A stretch of DNA of 29,637 bases. Source: Enterobacteriaceae bacterium UBA3516. GTDB taxonomy: Bacteria; Pseudomonadota; Gammaproteobacteria; Enterobacterales; Enterobacteriaceae. Made by a program: the position numbers and the translations under genes. Below are positions 14,249 through 21,483 of the stretch, in pieces (the stretch's first letter is position 1; the number at the start of each line of letters is the position of its first letter). The stretch is taken from NCBI GenBank assembly GCA_002377245.1, contig DFPL01000113.1, positions 1 through 29,637 of the forward strand, read 5' to 3'. The notes under the pieces were generated by a model. It did not search any database, was not told the DNA's origin, and saw only the letters and a program-made list of their open reading frames with translations.

Positions 14249-15808
14249 TTACTGCTGCGGCACCACCGGTGCTGTGGGTGCCGCCGGGTCGGCAGGCACT
14301 GCCGGCGCTTGCGGCGCGCCCAAACCCGGTTGCCCCAGGGCAGGCAGACCGAACATGCCTACAAATTCATCCAGCGGCATCTTCTCACCATTCAGCGTGA
14401 CCTGACCGTTGGCATACTGCAGGCTGGTGCCAATGGTGTTGTTTTCCATTGTGGTGATGCGGAACATCTGCCCCATCGCCGCCAGCCCTTTAACCTGCTG
14501 ATTGGCCAGTTTTTCGGCTTCCGCTTGCTGATACCCTTCAAGCTTCGCCACCTGCGTCATAAACTCAACCGCCATATCCATCGGGATGGTCAGCTTGCTG
14601 TCGATGGACTTCACATTGCGATCGACTTCCTGTGCCAGGGTCTGTGCCGGCGCGGTGGTTTTGGCCGGATCTTTCAGGAACAGCGACAGGTTAAAGGCGG
14701 TTTCACCTTTGGCGTTTTTCCAGCTCAGTGGGGCAATGGTGATAACCGGTTCGCCTTTGAGCAATAACGGTACCGCATTGAAGAAGGCTTCAGTGGCTTT
14801 TTGCTGATACAGCACCGGATCCTTCATCACGTCAGGCTGTGCCATAAGGGCCTGAGTCTGGGCGTTATATTGCTGGCTGAACTGGTGCCAGGCTTCGCCG
14901 TCAATCTGACCCACCTTCAGGGTCAGCTTGCCGCTGCCCATATCCTGGCCCTGAACTTTCAGGCTGCTAATGGCGTAATCCACCTGGCTGTCGATGTTTT
15001 TCTTGTCGGTGGAGACTTCGGATTTGGCATTCAGGTTCATGCCTTCCAGCACGGCCATCTCTTTGTTTTCCACCGCAATCGCCAGTTTATCCAGGGTCAG
15101 TTTCTGATTACCAATTCGCTCATTAAAGCTCGAAAGCTCGGTCGTCCCTTCGGTCTTCAGATTATTGAAGGAGAGTTGTACGCGCTGATTGTACTCGTTC
15201 ACGGCATCAACCAGTGCGCTCTGCGCCTGACCGCTGAGCGTAACAACATTGCCATCCTTGTCCGCACTGAGGCGGAATTCGCCGCCGCTGAAGGCGACTT
15301 TCTCACCTTCCTTTTCAGAATTCAGCGCGCGCAGGGAGATATCGCTACGCGAATCGCCGCCATAGCCAATACGGGTTTCAACCACAACCGGCGACTGACC
15401 TTTGGCGATATCAAACAGCGGCCTGGTCACCTCATTGTTCACAAGCGTAGAGTGAACCGACGCCATGGAAGGAATAAGGTTGAAGGTTTTTAGCTGCGCC
15501 AGCGGGAAGGGACCATGATCGACATTTTCATGCAGGACAATACTTTGCCCGGGTTTTAGCCACGGATTCTCTTTACCTTCGACGGGCTTAACCACCAGCT
15601 CCAGTTGGCTGGAGAAGAGGCCACGGTGATAATTTTGTGAGGAGATGACCACGCTCGCTTCCGGCGCAACGCGGTTTATCTGACTATTTGCTTCGGTAAC
15701 CATCTGGGCAAGACGGCCCTCAAGTTGTTTTCCCGTGTACCAGGCACCTGCGGTCCAGACCACACCCAGAGCAATGACAACGCCTACAGCAACCAGCGAT
15801 TTTTTCAT
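14249..15808 (-). CDS. ydgA: DUF945 (YdgA-family) envelope protein
   Basis: The 519-residue protein begins MKKSLVAVGVVIALGVVWTA, a signal anchor or signal peptide that directs the rest to the periplasm. The body matches E. coli YdgA (502 residues in my recollection), with YHRGLFSSQLELVVKP and KLTLKVGQIDGEAWHQFSQQ. The family function is unknown. I chose the ATG at 15808; a further in-frame ATG at 15844 would put 12 residues before the signal anchor. AGGGA lies eight bases upstream. The C-terminus is a Pro/Ala-rich tail (about the last 35 residues, ending PVVPQQ) that looks longer than in E. coli. It lies downstream of manA, but a hairpin separates them. Confidence 0.9.
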   Translation of the reverse strand: MKKSLVAVGVVIALGVVWTAGAWYTGKQLEGRLAQMVTEANSQINRVAPEASVVISSQNYHRGLFSSQLELVVKPVEGKENPWLKPGQSIVLHENVDHGPFPLAQLKTFNLIPSMASVHSTLVNNEVTRPLFDIAKGQSPVVVETRIGYGGDSRSDISLRALNSEKEGEKVAFSGGEFRLSADKDGNVVTLSGQAQSALVDAVNEYNQRVQLSFNNLKTEGTTELSSFNERIGNQKLTLDKLAIAVENKEMAVLEGMNLNAKSEVSTDKKNIDSQVDYAISSLKVQGQDMGSGKLTLKVGQIDGEAWHQFSQQYNAQTQALMAQPDVMKDPVLYQQKATEAFFNAVPLLLKGEPVITIAPLSWKNAKGETAFNLSLFLKDPAKTTAPAQTLAQEVDRNVKSIDSKLTIPMDMAVEFMTQVAKLEGYQQAEAEKLANQQVKGLAAMGQMFRITTMENNTIGTSLQYANGQVTLNGEKMPLDEFVGMFGLPALGQPGLGAPQAPAVPADPAAPTAPVVPQQ

Positions 15809-15820
15809 TCGATTTGTCCC

Positions 15821-15853
15821 TAAAAATAAAACCAGGCGGAACAAGCCGCCTGG
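15821..15853 (-). terminator. Intrinsic terminator of manA
   Basis: On the minus strand CCAGGCGG-CTTGTT-CCGCCTGG forms a perfect eight-pair hairpin followed by TTTTATTTTTA. It lies between the manA stop and the ydgA start, so ydgA probably has its own promoter or depends on read-through. Confidence 0.9.
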
Positions 15854-15907
15854 ACAGATGAAAAGGCTGAGTAAATCTTAGCAACGCTTGCTAAAAAGTT
15901 CAGTAAC

Positions 15908-17086
15908 TTAGTCCAGCTTATTATAGACCCGCGCCACGCGTCCGACACCGCTGACGCCGATCGGTGATTCATTGGCCGCGATAAATGCCGACTCGCCAGG
16001 CTTGAGAACCAGGCGGTTTTCGCCTTTACTGAGCACGGCTTCGCCCTCTACGCAGAAGACAATGGCTGCACTTTGCTGCGCCAGTTCTGCGGTACGGGTA
16101 CTGAGGTCATGCAGGGAAAAGGCGAAATCATCGACCGGAATCGGGAAGTCCAGCGAGGTGTCATTTTTAACCGGCGTGGTCAGCAGCGCGTCGGCCGGTT
16201 TAGGGGTGAATTTAACGTTAGCGACCAGCTCAGGAATATCAATGTATTTCGGGGTCAGGCCCGCGCGCAGCACGTTATCGGAGTTCGCCATCACCTCCAG
16301 GGCAACCCCTTTCAGATATGCGTGCGGCGTTTCCGCGAACAGGAACATCGCTTCACCTGGCTTGAGTTTCACCACGTTCAGCAACAGGGGAGAGAAAAGA
16401 CCGCTGTCGTCCGGGTAAAATTCGCTAATCGCGCGAATGGTCTCCCAGGGCTCGCCCTGCTGGCCGTTCAGCGCCGCTTTGAGCACCGCCAGCGCACGGG
16501 ATTTTTCGTCGCCCTGCATATTAAGCAGAGCAGCAAACAGTTCGCTCAGTCGTTCTGAACCCGGCTGCTGGAGAAAATGCGCGATAGCGTTATGTGCCCC
16601 CGCGACCGGTTGAAGCAGCGACACGATTTCTGCAAAGGGGCGGAACGCATTCATCGCCAGGAAGGGGGTGAGGGCGAAGACCAGTTCAGGTTTATGGTTA
16701 GGGTCTTTATAATTGCGCTCAGCGGCATCAAGAGGAATACCCGCCGCATTCTCTTTGGCAAAGCCTGTCTCTGAATTCTGCTTATTCGGATGCACCTGAA
16801 TGGACAATGGCTGATCGGCGCAGAGGACCTTAAACAGGAAAGGCAGTTCACCGAAACGGTCGGCAACTGCCGTACCCAACAGTGTGGATTTATCCTGTTC
16901 AATCACCTGACGCAAGGAGTGCGGTTGACCCGCTGCATCCTGCACTTTTGAGCTGCTCTTCGGGTGCGCGCCCATCCACAATTCGGCCATTGGCAAATTG
17001 TCAGGGTTGTCGATGCCGTAGAGTTCCGTTAACGCAGTTTTACTTCCCCAGGCATAGTTTTGCACTGAGTTGATGAGTTTTTGCAT
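15908..17086 (-). CDS. manA: Mannose-6-phosphate isomerase, class I
   Basis: The 392-residue cytosolic zinc enzyme interconverts mannose 6-phosphate and fructose 6-phosphate, for mannose use and GDP-mannose supply. The cupin zinc ligands are Gln97 and His99 (SIQVHPNK), Glu134 (HKPELVFAL) and His255 (AETPHAYLKG), at E. coli numbering. The C-terminal cupin ends VARVYNKLD, one residue longer than my memory of E. coli ManA. I chose the ATG at 17086 (MQKLINSVQNYAWGS) over an in-frame ATG at 17104, because the upstream codons contain the purine-rich ribosome-binding site AAGGGCGGGA. It is divergent from fumA, and an inverted repeat lies in the leader. Confidence 0.97.
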   Translation of the reverse strand: MQKLINSVQNYAWGSKTALTELYGIDNPDNLPMAELWMGAHPKSSSKVQDAAGQPHSLRQVIEQDKSTLLGTAVADRFGELPFLFKVLCADQPLSIQVHPNKQNSETGFAKENAAGIPLDAAERNYKDPNHKPELVFALTPFLAMNAFRPFAEIVSLLQPVAGAHNAIAHFLQQPGSERLSELFAALLNMQGDEKSRALAVLKAALNGQQGEPWETIRAISEFYPDDSGLFSPLLLNVVKLKPGEAMFLFAETPHAYLKGVALEVMANSDNVLRAGLTPKYIDIPELVANVKFTPKPADALLTTPVKNDTSLDFPIPVDDFAFSLHDLSTRTAELAQQSAAIVFCVEGEAVLSKGENRLVLKPGESAFIAANESPIGVSGVGRVARVYNKLD

Positions 17087-17116
17087 TATCCCGCCCTTAA
17101 TCATGTTTAACGTAAG

Positions 17117-17143
17117 TGCGGGTATTAAAGCAATAAACCCGCA
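17117..17143 (-). other. Inverted repeat in the manA leader
   Basis: TGCGGGT (17117-17123) and ACCCGCA (17137-17143) form a seven-pair stem with a 13-base loop, 31 to 57 bases upstream of the manA start. No T tract follows on either strand, so it is not a terminator. It could be a leader hairpin or a protein-binding dyad in the manA-fumA divergent gap. Confidence 0.5.
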
Positions 17144-17187
17144 TGAAGTAATCAGCGCATGTAAAAAGTCGTACTAGTCTCAGTTTT

Positions 17188-17204
17188 TGTTAAATAATTG
17201 TGTA
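17188..17204. promoter_or_regulatory. Candidate ArcA site upstream of fumA
   Basis: TGTTA and TGTGT lie exactly 11 bp apart in an AT-rich run about 80-95 bp before the fumA start. ArcA recognises GTTA-like direct repeats at 11-bp spacing, and fumA is ArcA-repressed in E. coli. The match is by eye and weak. Confidence 0.35.
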
Positions 17205-17283
17205 GGATATGCGGACTCGCTTTTTTGTGGCAGATGGATGTCCTGCCGAATAATAACCAGATCGTGCAGTAAGTGAGAGAACA

Positions 17284-18930
17284 ATGTCGACTAAAACCTT
17301 TACTTATCAAGATCCTTTTCCGCTGAAAAAGGACGAGACCGAATATTATTTACTCAGCAGTGACTATGTGTCCGTGGCCGAATTTGAGGGGCAAGAGATC
17401 CTCAAAGTTGACCCTAAAGCACTTACCCTGCTGGCCCAACATGCTTTTCATGACGCCTCCTTTCTTTTACGCCCCGCCCACCAGCAGCAGGTTGCCGATA
17501 TCCTCAGTGACCCGGATGCCAGCGAAAACGATAAATATGTTGCCTTACAGTTTTTGCGTAACTCCGAAATCGCTGCCAAAGGCATTCTGCCGACCTGCCA
17601 GGACACCGGCACGGCGATTATCATGGGCAAAAAAGGGCAGCGGGTCTGGACCGGGGGAGGGGATGAAGCCGCGCTCTCCCAGGGCGTCTATAACACCTAT
17701 ATCGAAGACAATCTGCGTTATTCACAAAACGCGGCATTAGACATGTACAAAGAGGTTAACACCGGCACCAACCTGCCGGCGCAGATTGATCTCTACAGTG
17801 TCGATGGGGATGAATACAAATTCCTCTGCATTGCCAAGGGCGGCGGTTCGGCGAATAAAACCTATCTCTATCAGGAGACGAAAGCGCTGCTGAGCCCCGG
17901 TAAGCTTAAAAACTATCTGGTCGAGAAGATGCGCACGCTGGGCACGGCGGCCTGCCCGCCCTACCATATCGCCTTCGTGATCGGCGGAACCAGTGCCGAA
18001 GCCACACTCAAAACCGTTAAGCTTGCCTCGACCAAATACTATGATGGCTTGCCCACCGAGGGGAACGAACACGGTCAGGCCTTCCGTGATGTGCAACTTG
18101 AGAACGAATTGCTGATTGAAGCCCAGCAGTTGGGTCTCGGCGCGCAGTTTGGCGGCAAATACTTTGCCCACGATATTCGCGTCGTGCGTTTACCGCGTCA
18201 TGGCGCATCCTGCCCGGTTGGCATGGGCGTTTCCTGCTCCGCGGACCGTAACATTAAAGGTAAAATTAATCGCGAAGGCGTCTGGCTGGAAAAACTGGAG
18301 CAAAATCCGGGTAAATATATTCCTGAATCCTTGCGCGCAGCGGGCGAGGGGGAAGCCATCAAGGTTAACCTCAACCGTTCGATGGAAGAGATCCTCGGCC
18401 AGCTTAAGCAGTATCCGGTATCCACGCGGTTGTCACTGACCGGCACGATTATCGTGGCGCGCGACATTGCCCATGCCAAGCTGAAAGAGCTCATGGACGA
18501 AGGTAAACCGCTGCCACAATATGTCAAAGATCACCCCATCTATTACGCCGGCCCGGCTAAAACGCCTGAAGGATATGCTTCAGGTTCGTTGGGGCCAACA
18601 ACCGCGGGGCGGATGGATTCCTACGTCGATCAGCTTCAGTCTCAGGGCGGCAGTATGGTCATGCTGGCGAAGGGCAACCGAAGTCAACAGGTGACCGATG
18701 CCTGCCATAAACATGGCGGCTTCTACCTGGGCAGCATTGGTGGCCCGGCGGCGATTCTGGCGCAAAACAGTATCAAGAGTCTGGAGTGCGTGGCCTACCC
18801 GGAACTGGGTATGGAGGCTATCTGGAAAATTGACGTGGAAGATTTCCCGGCCTTTATTCTGGTAGATGATAAAGGCAACGACTTCTTCCAGCAGATCCAG
18901 TCGGGCCAGTGCGGCCGCTGTGTAAAATAA
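17284..18930 (+). CDS. fumA: Class I fumarate hydratase A ([4Fe-4S], aerobic type)
   Basis: The 548-residue enzyme, the E. coli FumA length, hydrates fumarate to malate in the TCA cycle. Cluster cysteines predicted from the class I family are Cys105 (LPTCQDTGT), Cys224 (TAACPPYH) and Cys318 (VGMGVSC). The cluster is oxygen- and superoxide-sensitive, which contrasts with the cluster-free FumC encoded next door. The C-terminal domain includes AGPAKTPEGYASGSLGPTTAGR in its middle and ends QCGRCVK. The close E. coli FumB paralogue shares these features, but position beside fumC and manA identifies fumA. The ribosome-binding site is modest (GTGAGAGAAC). A strong terminator follows, so fumC needs its own promoter for full expression. 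Confidence 0.96.
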   Translation: MSTKTFTYQDPFPLKKDETEYYLLSSDYVSVAEFEGQEILKVDPKALTLLAQHAFHDASFLLRPAHQQQVADILSDPDASENDKYVALQFLRNSEIAAKGILPTCQDTGTAIIMGKKGQRVWTGGGDEAALSQGVYNTYIEDNLRYSQNAALDMYKEVNTGTNLPAQIDLYSVDGDEYKFLCIAKGGGSANKTYLYQETKALLSPGKLKNYLVEKMRTLGTAACPPYHIAFVIGGTSAEATLKTVKLASTKYYDGLPTEGNEHGQAFRDVQLENELLIEAQQLGLGAQFGGKYFAHDIRVVRLPRHGASCPVGMGVSCSADRNIKGKINREGVWLEKLEQNPGKYIPESLRAAGEGEAIKVNLNRSMEEILGQLKQYPVSTRLSLTGTIIVARDIAHAKLKELMDEGKPLPQYVKDHPIYYAGPAKTPEGYASGSLGPTTAGRMDSYVDQLQSQGGSMVMLAKGNRSQQVTDACHKHGGFYLGSIGGPAAILAQNSIKSLECVAYPELGMEAIWKIDVEDFPAFILVDDKGNDFFQQIQSGQCGRCVK

Positions 18931-18936
18931 GACCCG

Positions 18937-18960
18937 CCGCCCTTCGGGGCGGTTTTTTTT
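18937..18960 (+). terminator. Intrinsic terminator of fumA
   Basis: CCGCCC-TTCG-GGGCGG followed by eight T residues, starting six bases after the fumA stop. A six-pair GC stem, a UUCG loop and a long T run make this a textbook terminator. Confidence 0.95.
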
Positions 18961-18972
18961 GCGCCTTCTTAA

Positions 18973-18992
18973 AGCGCACGAAGCAATAAACG
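18973..18992 (+). promoter_or_regulatory. Candidate SoxS/MarA/Rob box of the fumC promoter
   Basis: The 20 bases contain GCAC at 18976-18979 and AAA at 18988-18990 with the spacing of the marbox consensus AYnGCACnnWnnRYYAAAYn. All but two specified positions match. An ATACTT at 19011-19016 could serve as -10, which would let the box overlap the -35 region, as in class II SoxS promoters. fumC is SoxRS-activated in E. coli. Confidence 0.55.
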
Positions 18993-19078
18993 TCGTTATA
19001 ACAAGCATCAATACTTAAGCTTTGTTAGCAGGTGAGCCATGTCGGTACTCAACATCACTTCGTAACAGGGAGAAAGTC

Positions 19079-20479
19079 ATGACAACGCATCGTAGTGAAA
19101 AAGACTCCATGGGCGCAATTGACGTCCCGGCGGATAAGCTGTGGGGCGCACAAACCCAGCGTTCTCTGGAGCATTTCCGTATTTCAACGGAGAAAATGCC
19201 GCTTTCGCTTATCTATGCACTGGCGCTGACCAAACGCGCTGCCGCGAAAGTTAATCAGGATTTGGGGCTACTGGCAGCCGAGAAATCCCGCGCGATTATT
19301 GATGCTGCGGACGAGGTACTGGCCGGAAAGCATCCCGAGGAGTTCCCCCTCGCTATCTGGCAAACCGGCTCCGGTACCCAGAGCAACATGAACATGAATG
19401 AAGTGCTGGCCAACCGTGCCAGTGAACTGTTAGGCGGTGAGCGCGGAATGGCGCGCAAAGTTCATCCTAACGATGATGTGAATAAGAGTCAGAGTTCGAA
19501 TGATGTCTTCCCAACGGCAATGCATGTTGCCGCGATTATTGCGCTGCGCGAGCATCTGATCCCTGAACTGCATGTGCTGAAAAAGACGCTTCACGAGAAG
19601 GCCATCGCCTTTGCTGACATTGTCAAAATCGGGCGCACCCATTTGCAGGATGCGACGCCGTTGACCCTCGGGCAGGAGATTTCCGGCTGGGTGGCGATGC
19701 TCGAGCATAATCTCAAACATATTGAACTCAGCTTGCCGCACCTAAGTGAACTGGCGCTGGGTGGGACGGCCGTCGGCACCGGGTTAAACACGCATCCTGA
19801 GTATGCGAAACGGGTGGCTGACGAGCTGGCATCCTTTACCCGTCAGCCTTTCGTCACCGCTCCGAATAAGTTCGAGGCGCTGGCCACCTGCGATGCGTTG
19901 GTGCACGCGCACGGCGCCCTGAAAGGGCTGGCTGCTTCATTAATGAAAATTGCTAACGATGTGCGCTGGCTGGCCTCGGGGCCCCGTTGCGGCATTGGTG
20001 AGATCTCGATTCCGGAAAACGAACCAGGCAGTTCCATCATGCCAGGGAAAGTGAACCCGACACAGTGCGAAGCGATGACCATGCTCTGCTGTCAGGTGCT
20101 GGGCAACGATGTCGCCGTCAATATGGGCGGGGCCTCTGGCAACTTTGAGCTCAACGTTTTCCGGCCGATGGTGATTCATAACTTCCTCCAGTCAGTGCGC
20201 CTTCTGGCGGACGGCATGGAGAGCTTTAATGAACACTGTGCAACAGGTATTGAGCCTAACCGCGATCGTATTGACCAACTTCTCAATGAATCGTTAATGC
20301 TGGTGACGGCGCTGAACACGCATATCGGCTATGACAAAGCGGCAGAGATTGCCAAAAAAGCGCATAAAGAAGGGCTGACGCTGAAAGCATCGGCGCTGGC
20401 GCTCGGCTATCTGACGGAAGCCGAGTTCGACAGTTGGGTGCGGCCTGAATCCATGGTTGGCAGCATGAAGCCAGCCTAA
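19079..20479 (+). CDS. fumC: Class II fumarate hydratase C (cluster-free, stress-resistant)
   Basis: The 466-residue enzyme belongs to the fumarase/aspartase superfamily and makes malate from fumarate without an Fe-S cluster. The signature GSSIMPGKVNPTQ starts at residue 317, with the catalytic serine at 318. His188 is in GRTHLQDATP, and TGSGTQSNMNMNEV starts at 96. Cells use it when superoxide or iron shortage disables FumA. I chose the ATG at 19079 (MTTHRSEKDSMG), which has AGGGAG seven or so bases upstream and matches the family. An upstream in-frame ATG at 19022 would add 19 unrelated residues. The stop overlaps the stop of convergent tus (shared CTAA), so no separate terminator fits between them. 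Confidence 0.97.
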   Translation: MTTHRSEKDSMGAIDVPADKLWGAQTQRSLEHFRISTEKMPLSLIYALALTKRAAAKVNQDLGLLAAEKSRAIIDAADEVLAGKHPEEFPLAIWQTGSGTQSNMNMNEVLANRASELLGGERGMARKVHPNDDVNKSQSSNDVFPTAMHVAAIIALREHLIPELHVLKKTLHEKAIAFADIVKIGRTHLQDATPLTLGQEISGWVAMLEHNLKHIELSLPHLSELALGGTAVGTGLNTHPEYAKRVADELASFTRQPFVTAPNKFEALATCDALVHAHGALKGLAASLMKIANDVRWLASGPRCGIGEISIPENEPGSSIMPGKVNPTQCEAMTMLCCQVLGNDVAVNMGGASGNFELNVFRPMVIHNFLQSVRLLADGMESFNEHCATGIEPNRDRIDQLLNESLMLVTALNTHIGYDKAAEIAKKAHKEGLTLKASALALGYLTEAEFDSWVRPESMVGSMKPA

Positions 20480-21405
20480 TCGGCAACGTACAGGTGCAGC
20501 CGGGGAATAATGAGCGTTAACGGCTGCGCTTGCGGCTTATAGCGATGCTGGACATTGTCAGCCTGATAGTTAAGCAGCTCACCAATGTCCGGCACTTTAC
20601 CTCCATTCTCTTCGGATATCAGCGCAATCAGCGGCGTGGGGCAGGCGTATTGCACCTGCTTTTGCGAACCTGAATACCAGACCCGCGCAATGGGCTGCAC
20701 TTTCACCGGACGCTTGATTTTCAGACGCGTATGCTGCGGCAGTGCCGCAATATCCTGATACTCCTGTTCAAGGCGAGCTTGCCACTGCTCTCGGCTCCAG
20801 GGGGCGACGGCACGCGGTGATTTGCGGCTTTTATCGAGCAGCGCGAGTACCTCGTCACGAGTGAAGTTCTTGATGATATGTTTGTTGGCCCAGCCAAAAC
20901 GCAATGTTGCCGGATCGCGGAGCGTGGTCAGCGTCCGATAGGCATTCAGCGTAATAAGCCCAGGCAGATGGCGATGGACCCATTCGAAACGGGCGGTTGG
21001 GGGAAGGCCAGAGTCGACGGTGACAATCCGCTCGAAGGTCATTTTCAGCGCATTGATTGTGCTGACTGCTGCTTCCAACCTGGCGCGGGCTTCAGCATCG
21101 ACCTGATAACAGATAACGCCGGGCAAACGCACCGCGGCCTTGCTGCTGCGGTTTTCAGACTGCTGCTGAATAAACAGATGTGCGTAATGTTTATGCGCCA
21201 GTGCAGCGGCCTCGTTACCAATATGTTGTTTCACCTGGATAGCGGGCAGCGGGTCGTGCTCCGCACCCTTTTCCACATCCGGAAGTGAAAATACCCGGCC
21301 CGCCAGCAACCGGCACTGGGCGAGATCGGCATTAAAGGCCGCCAACGTTTGTTCTAGCTGGCGGAAGGTCGTATTAAGGCGTTCGATCAGGTCATAGCTT
21401 GCCAT
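20476..21405 (-). CDS. tus: Replication fork arrest protein Tus
   Basis: The 309-residue DNA-binding protein, the E. coli length, binds Ter sites and stops replication forks arriving at the non-permissive face by blocking DnaB helicase. Conserved strings include FIQQQSENRSSKAAVRLPGV, RFEWVHRHLPGLITLNAYRT, WANKHIIKN and the basic DNA-binding strand LKIKRPVKVQPIARVWY. The C-terminus LIIPRLHLYVAD matches E. coli. I chose the ATG at 21405 (MASYDL) over one at 21417 because the former matches the family and the latter lies inside the Ter site. Tus should repress its own gene through that site. The gene follows rstB on the same strand and converges on fumC. Confidence 0.96.
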   Translation of the reverse strand: MASYDLIERLNTTFRQLEQTLAAFNADLAQCRLLAGRVFSLPDVEKGAEHDPLPAIQVKQHIGNEAAALAHKHYAHLFIQQQSENRSSKAAVRLPGVICYQVDAEARARLEAAVSTINALKMTFERIVTVDSGLPPTARFEWVHRHLPGLITLNAYRTLTTLRDPATLRFGWANKHIIKNFTRDEVLALLDKSRKSPRAVAPWSREQWQARLEQEYQDIAALPQHTRLKIKRPVKVQPIARVWYSGSQKQVQYACPTPLIALISEENGGKVPDIGELLNYQADNVQHRYKPQAQPLTLIIPRLHLYVAD

Positions 21406-21415
21406 GGAACTGTCC

Positions 21416-21437
21416 ATTTAGTTACAACATACTTAAT
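21416..21437 (-). other. Ter replication-terminator site (TerB-like)
   Basis: The minus strand reads ATTAAG then TATGTTGTAACTAAAT, which differs from E. coli TerB (core GTATGTTGTAACTAA) only at the left edge. The conserved G at position 6, whose partner C locks into Tus, is present. The non-permissive face points to higher coordinates. Forks moving toward lower coordinates should stop here and those from the other side should pass. The position just upstream of tus is the same as in E. coli. Confidence 0.92.
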
Positions 21438-21465
21438 ATATACCATAGCGCCGCTCACCTGACCA
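21437..21465 (-). promoter_or_regulatory. Predicted tus promoter
   Basis: On the minus strand TGGTCA (21465-21460) and TATATA (21442-21437) are separated by exactly 17 bp. Transcription would start within the Ter site, which directly explains autorepression by Tus. Confidence 0.6.
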
Positions 21466-21483
21466 GTGGAGCTATGCCGCTGC

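Noticed and set aside
14801..15493. A 230-codon open frame antisense to ydgA
   Set aside because: It fully overlaps a conserved gene, has no family resemblance and is a codon-bias mirror.
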